Numbered from the stretch's first letter, positions 1-8,436 are shown. The stretch: 64,000 bases of DNA from Bacillus multifaciens (GCF_030756675.1 NZ_JAVBXD010000013.1:38401-102400); one strand, 5' to 3'. Notes: generated by a model not told the origin, from the sequence alone. Numbers and translations are program-made.

Positions 1-1
1 A

Positions 2-103
2 ATAATAGAAGAAGCAGTAGAGGAAATAGAAGAAGACGCAGTGGAAGAATTAGAAATAGAAGAAGAACAAGAAGAATCATTTTTTGGGGATGATGAGGAA
101 TAA
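2..103 (+). CDS. C-terminal end of an acidic protein (partial)
   Basis: An open frame enters from the left edge and stops at the TAA at 101-103. The visible 33 residues are almost all Glu, Asp, Ile and Val and end in SFFGDDEE. This is a highly acidic, low-complexity tail; the body of the protein lies outside the window. No function can be given. The run of GAA/GAT codons would also give a long acidic stretch by chance in an AG-rich tract, but the clean stop and absence of other stops in this frame favour coding. Confidence 0.45.
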   Translation: MIEEAVEEIEEDAVEELEIEEEQEESFFGDDEE

Positions 104-140
104 TTGAAAGAGTGTTCTGTACATGCAAATAAAGAAAATC

Positions 141-164
141 TCCACTGATGGAAGTTTCACTTTA
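141..164. repeat. Short repeat shared with 48433-48456
   Basis: The segment TGATGGAAGTTTCACTTTAT also occurs at about 48438, where it leads into a tandem ATCGGCG repeat. Here it abuts the broken 3' end of the IS4 transposase remnant, so it probably marks a recombination or deletion junction. Confidence 0.5.
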
Positions 165-476
165 TTTTAAATGAAGAAAAATCGCTTGAAAGAACTCGGT
201 TGGTACTTGATTTAGTCGACGTCCAAGCTGCGAGAAACTAATTGATTCCAGATTTGTTGTCTGGCTGAGTTCTTCTGAAAATAAACAGTCTGAAAGTGCC
301 CGTAAACTCTCCGTTTCATGGAGCTGTGCGTAAAGTAGTGCCTTTAAAAAAGAAGGCATAAAAAGCTTCTTCGTATAGCGATGTAAGTGATAGGCTTTCA
401 CCTGTTTAGTGATTAAATGGTCTGAAATCGGTAAAAACCATTGTTCAAATGATGTTTTTCGTGTAATCTTATCCAT
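162..476 (-). pseudogene. IS4-family transposase, N-terminal remnant
   Basis: About 104 residues read from ATG 476 (AAGGAT ribosome site just upstream) as MDKITRKTSFEQWFLPIS and continue with the SLRALSD and SISFSQLGRRL motifs. This matches the N-terminal DUF4372-type domain of IS4 transposases such as those in Bacillus. Full-length family members are roughly 370 residues and carry the DDE catalytic core, which is absent. The frame runs into unrelated sequence near 165 and stops. It cannot transpose. The frame can be extended upstream to 521 but that part has no ribosome site. Confidence 0.75.
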
Positions 477-636
477 GAGTTTGATCCTTTTTAGTGGATT
501 GGGATAGGTTACTACCACCAACCATTATAAAGGATTTTTTTATGCAAAAATGATATTACAGATAATTCTGTCTATCCAGGGGTGTTGAATTATTTTAATG
601 CGACGCTAGCGAATGAAAATAGATATTATTAAAATA

Positions 637-690
637 ATAAATGGCTCCATACGTTACGTGTTTACACGTAACGTATGGAGCCATTTTCTT
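637..690. terminator. Perfect 20-bp stem intrinsic terminator
   Basis: Inverted repeat 641-660 / 665-684 (ATGGCTCCATACGTTACGTG and its complement, 4-nt loop). It has A-rich sequence before and TTTTCTT after, so it can terminate in both directions. It insulates the ABC operon at 791 from the left. Confidence 0.85.
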
Positions 691-702
691 ATATGACAAA
701 AA

Positions 703-739
703 TGTAAGATAAATGTAAGTTTAATCTATGGCAGATAAT
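703..739 (+). promoter_or_regulatory. Candidate response-regulator direct repeat and -10 of the ABC operon
   Basis: TGTAAG occurs at 703-708 and 714-719, an 11-bp period typical of OmpR/PhoB-family response-regulator sites. A -10-like GATAAT lies at 734-739, 50 bp before the ABC ATPase start. BceAB-type transporters are normally controlled by a BceR-type regulator of this family. The assignment is inference from spacing; no regulator gene is in the window. Confidence 0.4.
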
Positions 740-790
740 GCTTGAAAGGAGCAAAATAGGAACAGGAAAACAAAGTACAGGAGGATTTAT

Positions 791-1552
791 ATGAAAACAC
801 CAGTTGTAGACGTGAAAAATATTCAAAAAGTATACGGTAAAAAAGGTGAGAGCCAATCACATGCATTAAAAGGCGTATCATTCTCCATTCAAGAAGGTGA
901 ATTTGTTGGGATTATGGGACCATCTGGTTCTGGGAAAACAACATTATTAAATGTTATTTCAACATTAGATAAGGCGACGGACGGCATTGTTGAAATTGCA
1001 GGTACAGATATTACGAAAATGAAGCAAGGAGAATTATCTGATTTCCGTTCACAAAAATTAGGCTTCATATTCCAAGATTTTAACTTACTAGAAAATCTAT
1101 CAATTTATGAAAACATTGCATTGCCTCTTTCACTGCAAGGCGTTCCTTCAAAAAAGATTGGACCGAAAGTAGAAAAGGTAGCGGAAATGCTAGGGATTTC
1201 AGAGATTCTTCAAAAATATCCATCTGAAGTATCTGGCGGACAAAAGCAACGTTCAGCAGCGGCACGTGCACTTGTACATGAACCAGCCATTATTTTAGGT
1301 GACGAGCCAACAGGAGCACTTGATTCAAAAAACGCAGCAAGTTTGCTAGATGCGATGACAAGCTTAAATGAAGAACAAGGTGTTTCTATTATGATGGTTA
1401 CGCATGACCCCTACAGTGCAAGTTATTGCCGACGTATTTTATTTATCCAAGATGGTGAGTTATATAAAGAAATTCATCGCGGTGGTACACGGGAAGAATT
1501 TTACAAAGAAATTTTAGATGTGCTGGCAGACTTAGGCACACAAAAAGCGTAA
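791..1552 (+). CDS. BceA-type ABC transporter ATP-binding protein
   Basis: 253 residues with Walker A GPSGSGKT at about 43-50, Q-loop in IFQDFNLL, signature SGGQKQR at 148-154 and Walker B IILGDEPTGALD around 168-177. The MacB/LolD-like layout and the following 10-TM FtsX-type permease place it in the peptide-antibiotic (bacitracin/BceAB, YxdLM, VraDE) detoxification class. It should energise its membrane partner, starting 16 bp downstream. The ribosome site is ACAGGAGG before ATG 791. No BceRS two-component pair is adjacent, unlike most such operons, so substrate and sensor are unknown. Confidence 0.85.
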   Translation: MKTPVVDVKNIQKVYGKKGESQSHALKGVSFSIQEGEFVGIMGPSGSGKTTLLNVISTLDKATDGIVEIAGTDITKMKQGELSDFRSQKLGFIFQDFNLLENLSIYENIALPLSLQGVPSKKIGPKVEKVAEMLGISEILQKYPSEVSGGQKQRSAAARALVHEPAIILGDEPTGALDSKNAASLLDAMTSLNEEQGVSIMMVTHDPYSASYCRRILFIQDGELYKEIHRGGTREEFYKEILDVLADLGTQKA

Positions 1553-1568
1553 GAAAGGAGAGGTAGAT

Positions 1569-3413
1569 ATGTTATTTAAGCTTTCCATGTCAGGACTGAA
1601 AAGTAAGCTGAAAGACTATATCGTTTTACTAACTGGTCTTGTTATGTCAATTTCTATTTTTTATATGTTCCAAACGCTTGCGCTGAATAAAGCGTTTCTT
1701 GAATCTAATTCCGTTATTAGTACAGCAATCGGATTTGTCTTTCATGCTGGTTCATTCTTATTAGCAATTATAACGTTCTTCTATATTTTATATGCGAACT
1801 CGTTCTTATTATCTCTTCGTCAAAAAGAGTTCGGTATGTATATGATGTTAGGAGCAAAAAAGCATAAGGTTACATTGCTTATGTTTATAGAAACAATTGT
1901 AATTGGATTCGTGTCTCTTATAATCGGGATTGCAGTTGGTGCAGGGCTAGCACAAGGAATCGGTCAGTTACTTATGAAGCAGCTTGAGTTTCATGCGGAC
2001 GGTTATCATGCATTTTATGTTCCATCGATGACGGTTACATGTATTTTCTTCGTTTCATTATTTGTGTTATCAGCAATTATGAATAGTATTAAATTATCAC
2101 GTATTTCAGTATTGCAGCTTGTGCATGCAGATGCGCAAGCAGAGCGCGTTACTGTAAAAGGAAAAATGACTGTTGTTGTTGCATTTCTTGCACTAATCTT
2201 ATTAGCAATTGGTTATGCTGCTATGATTTATATGGACAAATTACAACAATTTGGTATCATCATTGCATTGATTACAACAACATCTGGAACGTATATGTTG
2301 TTTGCTTCTGTCCTTCCGCTTGTAATCAAAAAGCTGAAAAGTAATAAAAAGCGAAGTGAAAAAGGGCTTAATGCTTTTACATTTGCACAGCTAAACTTCC
2401 GTATTAATAGCTTAACGAGAGTGTTAGCAACGGTAGCGATGTTAGTTGCACTTGGTGCGGGGGCTATTTCTGGTGGTATGGCATTTAAAAATAACAGTAT
2501 GATGATGGTTGATGGTTTTGTAATCTATGATTCGGTCATCCATAACCCAACAGCAGAAGAGAAGAAAATATTAGATGATATTACATTCAATGAGAAAAAT
2601 GAATATCGTTATAAAGTCGATGATAAATTTGTTTATTATTTAAAAGAAGATTTAGAGAAACATCCCCCATTAATACATGATGGTGTAGGAAAAGAAAGCT
2701 TTGGTAAATTCAAGCGTGTTTCAGGAGAGCTTCCTGTAGGTGCCGTTTCGAAAGAGGGTCAAGAAAAAGTAGTAGTAATCCCAGAAAAATGGGGCGAGGC
2801 GCTAGAAAGTATTCAGCCAGTTTATTTATACCGCAATCAAGCGATCAAAATTGTCGATCAGAAGATGTACAATGAAGTAAAAGGAAAAGAAGGCATTGCC
2901 TTCATTGGAAAAACAGATGATTTTATTGCACACAAAAATGGGTGGAAAAAACTTGATGAGTTGCAACTAAAGAAATATAAAGATGTAAAAGCAAATGATT
3001 TAGCAACGAAATATGCGATGTATACTGGATTTTATGGCTTTGCGAGCGGAACCGTATTTATGGGCTTCTTCTTAGGAATTGCGTTCCTAGCAATGATGGC
3101 AAGCTGTTTAATGTTTAAAATCCTATCAGGAGCATCAAAAGATATTACACGTTACAACATGCTTCGTAAAATTGGTGTACGTCGTGAGTTGTTAACGAAG
3201 TCAATTTATAAAGAATTGTTCTTAGTATTCTTATTCCCTGCAATTATCGGGATTGTGCACGTATTAATTGGAATGAATATTTTTAGCTTCATCTTAATTA
3301 ATCCATATTTCCGTATTTGGCTTCCAATTGTTATTTTCGTAGTCATTTACGCAATTTATTATTTCATTACCGTTCAATTGTATAAAGGAATTGTTCTTCC
3401 GAAAGAGGAATAG
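1569..3413 (+). CDS. BceB-type ABC transporter permease (FtsX domain)
   Basis: 614 residues, the usual length of BceB-like permeases. One N-terminal membrane helix is followed by a three-helix FtsX block (about 50-200), further helices near 200-315, an extracellular region of roughly 170-200 residues (about 315-510) and a second FtsX block ending LPKEE. The large extracellular loop is the hallmark of BceB proteins, where it recognises lipid-II-binding peptides and signals to the sensor kinase. It is co-transcribed with the ATPase at 791 (GAAAGGAGAGG ribosome site). A terminator follows at once. Substrate is not predictable from sequence. Confidence 0.85.
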   Translation: MLFKLSMSGLKSKLKDYIVLLTGLVMSISIFYMFQTLALNKAFLESNSVISTAIGFVFHAGSFLLAIITFFYILYANSFLLSLRQKEFGMYMMLGAKKHKVTLLMFIETIVIGFVSLIIGIAVGAGLAQGIGQLLMKQLEFHADGYHAFYVPSMTVTCIFFVSLFVLSAIMNSIKLSRISVLQLVHADAQAERVTVKGKMTVVVAFLALILLAIGYAAMIYMDKLQQFGIIIALITTTSGTYMLFASVLPLVIKKLKSNKKRSEKGLNAFTFAQLNFRINSLTRVLATVAMLVALGAGAISGGMAFKNNSMMMVDGFVIYDSVIHNPTAEEKKILDDITFNEKNEYRYKVDDKFVYYLKEDLEKHPPLIHDGVGKESFGKFKRVSGELPVGAVSKEGQEKVVVIPEKWGEALESIQPVYLYRNQAIKIVDQKMYNEVKGKEGIAFIGKTDDFIAHKNGWKKLDELQLKKYKDVKANDLATKYAMYTGFYGFASGTVFMGFFLGIAFLAMMASCLMFKILSGASKDITRYNMLRKIGVRRELLTKSIYKELFLVFLFPAIIGIVHVLIGMNIFSFILINPYFRIWLPIVIFVVIYAIYYFITVQLYKGIVLPKEE

Positions 3414-3421
3414 AACTTGGG

Positions 3422-3451
3422 AAATACCGAGCGATGGTGCTCGGTATTTTT
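3422..3451 (+). terminator. Terminator of the ABC operon
   Basis: TACCGAGC / GCTCGGTA stem at 3425-3446 followed by TTTTTT, directly after the permease stop. Confidence 0.85.
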
Positions 3452-3481
3452 TACATCTACAAGAATGATTTAGCATATTAA

Positions 3482-3658
3482 ACTGTTATAAAACCTTTTG
3501 TGTTAGATGACGGGAAAAGAATTACATTTCATGTAGTATCGTTTAGAGCTGAACAATACTATGACGAAGCATATGTTCAATGTGTTGGAAACAAAACGAT
3601 CTATCACTTAAATAAAGAAGATGCAACAGATATAGGAATGCAATTTGTTAATCGATAA
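3482..3658 (+). pseudogene. Fragment of an unidentified protein gene
   Basis: An open stretch of 58 codons between stops has protein-like composition (FVLDDGKRITFHVVSFRAEQ, then a Tyr/Asn-rich end FVNR) and is directly followed by a good terminator. It has no ATG, GTG or TTG start with a ribosome site. I read it as the surviving C-terminal end of a gene whose 5' part is lost. The family is not recognised. Confidence 0.35.
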
Positions 3659-3670
3659 TTTGCTAACTTT

Positions 3671-3708
3671 AAAAAGCACTTATGAAATTTTCAAAAGTGC
3701 TTTTTTTA
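3671..3708 (+). terminator. Intrinsic terminator
   Basis: AAAAGCACTT / AAGTGCTTTT stem with a run of seven T, just after the gene fragment at 3482-3658. Confidence 0.8.
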
Positions 3709-3732
3709 ATGAACAAGGATTTTATACACAAA

Positions 3733-3770
3733 TCCCCCCTTATCAAGAAGGGTAGCTTGATAAGGGGGGA
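3733..3770. other. Perfect 15-bp inverted repeat without T-tract
   Basis: TCCCCCCTTATCAAG at 3733-3747 and its exact complement at 3756-3770, with an 8-nt loop. There is no T-run on the plus side. It could be a terminator for the minus strand, an RNA stability hairpin or the end of the repeat that starts at 3771. Confidence 0.6.
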
Positions 3771-3990
3771 CGCTAAAAAGAAAGAGTAGGAGAAACACAA
3801 GCATGGAAGTGAACAGTAAAATAGTTAAATACTTAATTTTCGGAAAACTTTAAAACTAAAGGGTTTTTTCGTTTTTACTCTTTCTTTATGATATGAGTGT
3901 ATCATTAAAAATAAAATAAATCAACGAAAAAAAGACAATATTCTTATTAATTCGACATTTTTCGATAATTTGACAAATTTCATTCCAATA
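3771..3990 (+). repeat. Roughly 200-nt structured repeat, copy 1 (upstream of colA)
   Basis: The segment starts AAAGAAAGAGTAGGAG, has a core like TTAATTTTCGGAAAACTT and AAGGGTTTTTTCG, and closes with ACTCTTTCTTT, complementary to its start. It then continues through TTAAAAATAAAATAAATCAA and a tail with TTCGACATTTTT. Essentially the same succession is found at 62213-62420. The long closing stem suggests a folded RNA or a non-autonomous mobile repeat. It contains no gene. Confidence 0.6.
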
Positions 3991-4025
3991 GAATACTTTT
4001 CTCTAAAAAGCAGGGGGTTTTATGT

Positions 4026-4072
4026 AAAAAAATTTATACATGACTAAATTATGAGTGTATAAATTTTTTTGA
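4026..4072. terminator. Perfect 15-bp A/T inverted repeat, probably a terminator
   Basis: AAAAAAATTTATACA at 4026-4040 pairs with TGTATAAATTTTTTT at 4056-4070. The T-run follows the stem, as in an intrinsic terminator, and the symmetry allows use on both strands. It would shield colA from upstream transcription. Confidence 0.55.
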
Positions 4073-4184
4073 TTATTCCGTCTAAAATGTGGCTATTTTA
4101 TGAAATTTAATATTGGCACAGTTCTTGCAAAGATAAAATAGGGAAGGAGGAAGTTTAGCAGAATTTGCAATAAGGGAAGAGCTA

Positions 4185-4250
4185 TTGAAAATATTGGTGC
4201 TGATTTTACCAGTATCATGGGGGATACTGTTGTATAGTAAATGTGTATGA
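4185..4250 (+). CDS. Possible 21-residue hydrophobic peptide (TTG start)
   Basis: TTG at 4185 is preceded by AAGGGAAGAG and opens a frame reading MKILVLILPVSWGILLYS plus three residues before TGA. The product would be one short membrane-inserting peptide, ending 60 bp before colA. It could be a leader peptide or a chance frame; the region also holds the hairpin CAGTATC/GATACTG. Only conservation among strains would decide. Confidence 0.25.
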   Translation: MKILVLILPVSWGILLYSKCV

Positions 4251-4310
4251 AAAAAGTTTCGGTTTAAAAAGTCAGAATTTTCATTATTTTTAAGAAAAGA
4301 GGAAAATAGT

Positions 4311-6947
4311 ATGGTGAAACACTCGAAATTTTATAAACTGATGCTTGGTGTGGGACTTGTTACAATATCATGTAATGGGATGCACATTCAAGCAGAGACA
4401 AAAGAAACAACTGCGAAGAATGTATTACAGATGGAGCCGGTAGGAATACAGAAATCCGTTGATGAGATAGCGCACTCTTCGAATGTACAAGAAAATGCAT
4501 CCTTTACAAAACGGTTAAAGCTAGCAGATTTATCGCAGCGTCCACCGATGCCGAAAGAAAATACTAAACAGCTAGCTGAAGAAAGAAAATATTCAATGGC
4601 CGAATTAAATCAATTAAGCAATAAACAATTAACTGATCTTCTTGTTACGATTCAATGGTATCAAATTCCGGAATTATTTCAGTTTACGAATGATAGTTTG
4701 AAGTTTTATCAAGATGATAGCCGCATGCAAGCAATTATTGATAAACTAGCAGAACAAGGTCGAACGTATACGCAAGATGATTCAAAAGGAATTGAGACAT
4801 TAGGAGAAGCTTTACGTGCGGCATTTTATTTAGGTTTTTATCATGATGAATTAAGCAAACTAAATGAGCGTAGCTATCATGATAAATGTTTACCAGCTTT
4901 AAAAACGATTGCCAAAAATCCAAATTTCAAACTTGGCACATCGGAACAAAACAAAGTTGTTTCATTGTATGGAAAGCTAATTGGAAATGCATCAGCTGAT
5001 GCTGAAGTGATTCAATATGCAGGTAAAATCTTCAAACAATATAACGATAATCTTGCAACTTTCATTGAAGACTACACAAAAGGAAATGCTGTGTATGAAT
5101 TGATGAAAAATATTGATTTTGATGTTCAGACGTATATGTATGATACGGGCAAAGAACCAAAAGATACGATGTGGTATCGAAACATTGATAGTTTTATTAA
5201 TGAAATAAATCGTTTTGCATTAATTGGTACAGTAACAGATAAAAACGGATGGTTAATTAATAACGGAATTTACTATGCTGGCCGACTTGGTAAGCTTCAT
5301 AGTACACAGGCAATAGGACAGCAGGTTGTTACAAAAGCGATGCAGATTTATCCATATTTAGGACAGCAATATTTTGTTGCGTTAGAACAAATTACTACAA
5401 ATTATGGCGGAGTAGATGCGAACGGAAAAACAGTAAATTTAGATCAAATCCGAGAAGATGGTAAGAAGAAATATTTGCCTAAAACGTATACACTTGATGA
5501 CGGGGCAATCGTCTTGAAAGCGGGGGATAAAGTTAACGAAGACAAAATTAAACGTTTATACTGGGCGGCAAAAGAAGTACGATCTCAATTTTATCGTACA
5601 GTTGGTAGTGATAAGCCGCTCGAAAGTGGACATGCTGATGATGTGTTAACAATGGTGATTTATAATAGTCCGGATGAATATCAATTTAACCGTCAATTGT
5701 ACGGCTATGAAACGAATAATGGCGGAATTTACATTGAAGGAATTGGAACGTTCTTTACATATGAGCGTACACCACAGCAAAGTATTTATAGCTTAGAAGA
5801 ATTATTCCGTCATGAATTTACACACTATTTACAAGGCAGATACGAAGTTCCTGGATTATGGGGACAAGGAGACTTTTATCAAAATGAACGCTTAACCTGG
5901 TTTGAAGAAGGAAATGCGGAATTCTTTGCCGGATCAACACGATTAGATAGCGTTGTACCGCGAAAAAGTATAATTGGCGGATTATCCAATGATCCAGCGA
6001 AACGATATACGGCAGAGCAAACATTAAATGCAAAATACGGAACGTGGGATTTTTATAACTATTCGTTTGCATTGCAATCTTATATGTATAATAACCGTCC
6101 TGAAATGTTTGATAAAATACATGATTTAATTCGTACAAATGATACCTCAGGTTACGATGCGTATCGCTCTGTATTAAGTAAAGATAATCAATTAAATGCA
6201 GACTACCAATTTTATATGCAAATGTTGATTGATAATCGTGATAAGTATACAGTTCCACAAGTATCAGATGATTATTTAGCACAGCATGCTCCGAAAGCGA
6301 TTTCGGAGGTTGAAGCAGATATTACCAATGAAGCGAAGTTAAAAAATGTGAAAGTAACAAAGAATAAATCACAATTCTTTAACACATTTACACTACAAGG
6401 AACATATACAGGAAGTGCGTCAAAAGGAGAAAATGAGGACTGGAAAGCGATGAATCAAGCAACGAATGACATGCTGAAACATCTTTCCGAAAAAGAGTGG
6501 AGTGGATACAAAACATTGACTGCCTATTTCGTGAATTACCGCGTCAATTCAGCTGGACAAGTTGAATATGATGTTGTGTTTAGCGGAATAAATACGGAAG
6601 AAGATACTGCGGTAGAAAAAGAACCAAATAATACATTTGATAAAGCGAATCCACTGTCTTTAAATATATTATTACGAGGCAGCTTAAGTGATCAAGATCA
6701 AGTTGATCGGTTTGTTATTGATGTAAAAGATCCGAAAGATTTACAGATTACCGTTACGAATGAACAGAACCTTGGAATGAATTGGGTATTATATTCTGAA
6801 TTAGACTTAAATAATTATGCCGCATATGCAACAAAACGAGATGGAAATAAATTGCTTGGAAATTATAATGCGAAGCCAGGGAAATATTACTTAAGTGTAT
6901 ATAAATATAGCGGTGGAACAGGGAATTATACGGTAGAGGTAAAATAG
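4311..6947 (+). CDS. colA: Secreted microbial collagenase (M9)
   Basis: 878 residues with a short signal peptide ending near HIQAETK. The N-terminal activator (M9N) region is followed by the catalytic peptidase domain with the zinc motif HEFTH at 501-505 and the third ligand Glu533 in WFEEGNAEF, 32 residues after the first His as in clostridial ColG. A helper subdomain follows (about 665-765), then a single C-terminal PPC collagen-binding domain starting EKEPNNTFDKANPL (about 770). No PKD domain is visible between helper and PPC, so it is shorter than many Bacillus ColA proteins (around 960). It degrades native collagen outside the cell. The ribosome site is AAGAGG before ATG 4311. I find no good PlcR box. 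Confidence 0.92.
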   Translation: MVKHSKFYKLMLGVGLVTISCNGMHIQAETKETTAKNVLQMEPVGIQKSVDEIAHSSNVQENASFTKRLKLADLSQRPPMPKENTKQLAEERKYSMAELNQLSNKQLTDLLVTIQWYQIPELFQFTNDSLKFYQDDSRMQAIIDKLAEQGRTYTQDDSKGIETLGEALRAAFYLGFYHDELSKLNERSYHDKCLPALKTIAKNPNFKLGTSEQNKVVSLYGKLIGNASADAEVIQYAGKIFKQYNDNLATFIEDYTKGNAVYELMKNIDFDVQTYMYDTGKEPKDTMWYRNIDSFINEINRFALIGTVTDKNGWLINNGIYYAGRLGKLHSTQAIGQQVVTKAMQIYPYLGQQYFVALEQITTNYGGVDANGKTVNLDQIREDGKKKYLPKTYTLDDGAIVLKAGDKVNEDKIKRLYWAAKEVRSQFYRTVGSDKPLESGHADDVLTMVIYNSPDEYQFNRQLYGYETNNGGIYIEGIGTFFTYERTPQQSIYSLEELFRHEFTHYLQGRYEVPGLWGQGDFYQNERLTWFEEGNAEFFAGSTRLDSVVPRKSIIGGLSNDPAKRYTAEQTLNAKYGTWDFYNYSFALQSYMYNNRPEMFDKIHDLIRTNDTSGYDAYRSVLSKDNQLNADYQFYMQMLIDNRDKYTVPQVSDDYLAQHAPKAISEVEADITNEAKLKNVKVTKNKSQFFNTFTLQGTYTGSASKGENEDWKAMNQATNDMLKHLSEKEWSGYKTLTAYFVNYRVNSAGQVEYDVVFSGINTEEDTAVEKEPNNTFDKANPLSLNILLRGSLSDQDQVDRFVIDVKDPKDLQITVTNEQNLGMNWVLYSELDLNNYAAYATKRDGNKLLGNYNAKPGKYYLSVYKYSGGTGNYTVEVK

Positions 6948-6963
6948 TTGAATGTAACAGTTA

Positions 6964-7009
6964 AAAATCCCGCTACGGAGAAAAGATAGTTTCTCTGTGG
7001 CGGGATTTT
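6964..7009. terminator. Bidirectional terminator between colA and the next minus-strand gene
   Basis: AAATCCCGC ... GAGAAA / TTTCTC ... GCGGGATTT stem, A-run before and T-run after. It ends colA and also the convergent gene at 7008. Confidence 0.85.
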
Positions 7010-7337
7010 ACATTGTATCCTCATCGTATTCTGACAAATCATTATGTGATAACCAATTTTCGTAGAAATCATTTTTTGCTTTTTTTGAAAAAACAACAGC
7101 AGGAGTTTTATCTATTTCTTTGAGCAACTCTCTTGCTGTCGTTTCTCCAAAGTCTCTTATGTAGACTTTTTGATCTAATGGGAATTCCCATATCTTCCAA
7201 TTTGCTGCGTGTTCTTTTCCAACTGGATCCCGTAACCAGTAGAAGGCGATTTCTTTGTTGTAACTGACCACAACTTCATAATCATCTGTACCGATAGCAT
7301 AAGCTTTCAGTTCTTTCTCGTCTTTTCTTCTTTTCAT
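7008..7337 (-). CDS. Conserved hypothetical protein
   Basis: 109 residues, soluble, no membrane segment or signal. It starts MKRRKDEKELKAYAIGTDDY and ends in an acidic tail. Alternating beta-type stretches (YEVVVSYNKEIAFYWLRD, KVYIRDFGE) precede a helix (TTARELLKEID). A good ribosome site (GAGGAGGAGC) lies 3-4 nt before ATG 7337. It is a stand-alone unit. I do not recognise the family. Confidence 0.65.
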   Translation of the reverse strand: MKRRKDEKELKAYAIGTDDYEVVVSYNKEIAFYWLRDPVGKEHAANWKIWEFPLDQKVYIRDFGETTARELLKEIDKTPAVVFSKKAKNDFYENWLSHNDLSEYDEDTM

Positions 7338-7365
7338 GTGCTCCTCCTCTAGTTAATTTGAAGTC

Positions 7366-7490
7366 AGCCTTTTTTCCGTTATCGACCGTTTTTTGCAATA
7401 TATCGGCGCTTTTCACAATATATCGACCGCTCTTTAGAATATATCGGCGATTCGACACAATATAAAGACTCTTCGGCGATATTCGACATT
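7366..7490. repeat. Tandem ATATATCGGCG-type repeat, locus 1
   Basis: Roughly 20-nt units alternate between AATATATCGGCGnTTT and AATATATCGACCGnTCTTT and end in a CACAATATAAAGAC variant. The same family recurs at 18855, 48455 and 63826. It fills most of the gap between the gene at 7008 and the hydrolase at 7660, and contains no gene. Confidence 0.8.
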
Positions 7491-7659
7491 TAAGTAGTCG
7501 ATTCGCTGACCTGAGTCATACTAAAAAGCTCTTAAATCATAAGAATTAACGGAAGTATGTGAAATAGTCCATCCCCTTTTTTGGTCAACCCCATTTTATC
7601 AAAATAGTGAAACAATAAGTGTTATAATAAAAAAGAAACAAATAGGGTGGGGAATAGTA

Positions 7660-8187
7660 ATGAAACAAGCTTTAGTTGTCATTGATATGCAGGAGATTTT
7701 CTTTCTTGAACCGCAAAACTTTTTATATGATAAAGAACGCGTAGTTGAAAATATCAACAAATTAATTACGAAAGCTCACGAAAAAAATATCCCAGTTATT
7801 TTCATTCAACATACGGATGCAGAGGAAACAGATGAAATGTTTGAAGGGAAAGATGGCTGGCAATTACATAAGGAGCTAGTGAAAACTTCCTCAGATAAAG
7901 TGATTCAAAAAACGAAATGGGATGCATTTTATCAAACAGAGCTATTAAACTACTTACAAGAAAAAGAAATTGAGCAAATTATTTTTGCAGGAGCTCAAAC
8001 AGAGTTTTGTTTAGATACTACAATTCGAGCTGCTTATAGCTTAGGATATCAAAATAACCTTCTTGCTAAAAATACACATAGTACAATAACGAGTGCAGTA
8101 TTAGAAGCAAAGCAAATTATTCAGCATCATGAAAACATTTGGAATAACCGATTTTTAAAAATTGTCGAATTGGATACAGTGCTGTAA
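7660..8187 (+). CDS. Isochorismatase-family cysteine hydrolase
   Basis: 175 residues, the normal size for this single-domain family. The catalytic triad is visible: Asp9 in VVIDMQ, Lys84 in IQKTKWDAF and Cys117 in GAQTEFCLDTT. The family contains isochorismatases, nicotinamidases and related amidases; the active-site loop alone does not tell which substrate is used. It is cytoplasmic and monocistronic (GGTGGGGAATA ribosome site, terminator at 8190). Confidence 0.88.
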   Translation: MKQALVVIDMQEIFFLEPQNFLYDKERVVENINKLITKAHEKNIPVIFIQHTDAEETDEMFEGKDGWQLHKELVKTSSDKVIQKTKWDAFYQTELLNYLQEKEIEQIIFAGAQTEFCLDTTIRAAYSLGYQNNLLAKNTHSTITSAVLEAKQIIQHHENIWNNRFLKIVELDTVL

Positions 8188-8189
8188 AT

Positions 8190-8228
8190 AAAAGCTAGCA
8201 AACGATGTATTTGTTTGCTAGCTTTTTT
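8190..8228. terminator. Terminator between convergent genes
   Basis: AAAGCTAGCAAAC / GTTTGCTAGCTTT stem with T-run, serving the hydrolase and probably the convergent small gene at 8230. Confidence 0.88.
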
Positions 8229-8229
8229 G

Positions 8230-8412
8230 TTAACGAGTGATATACGTAATTGCAAAAATGACGATTAGCATTGCAATAAACCATAGATTATCACCGATAT
8301 CAAATTTCTTTTTATACTTTTCTTCTTTTAAACTGCGCACCTCATCTTTTAATTCAGTAACAGATGCCTTTAATTCGTTAATTTCTTGAGTTAACTTCGT
8401 CGTATTATCCAT
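8230..8412 (-). CDS. Small coiled-coil membrane protein
   Basis: 60 residues: an N-terminal heptad-like helix (INELKASVTELKDEVRSLK, about 10-32), a basic stretch, then one C-terminal transmembrane helix (LWFIAMLIVIFAITYI). It looks like a tail-anchored small protein. No function known to me. The ribosome site AAAAGAGAG lies just upstream. Confidence 0.7.
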   Translation of the reverse strand: MDNTTKLTQEINELKASVTELKDEVRSLKEEKYKKKFDIGDNLWFIAMLIVIFAITYITR

Positions 8413-8436
8413 TCTATTCTCTCTTTTCTTTTGTAT

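Noticed and set aside
4021-4260. PlcR box upstream of colA
   Set aside because: TATGTAAAAAAATTT and TATGAAAAAAGTTTC start like the TATGNAA-N4-TNCATA consensus but the second half and spacing do not match.
5818-6282. 154-residue antisense frame inside colA
   Set aside because: Lies wholly within the collagenase catalytic domain and has the Tyr/His/Leu-rich composition of a shadow frame.
7366-7490. CRISPR array
   Set aside because: Units are directly adjacent and about 20 nt with no unique spacers; no cas genes.
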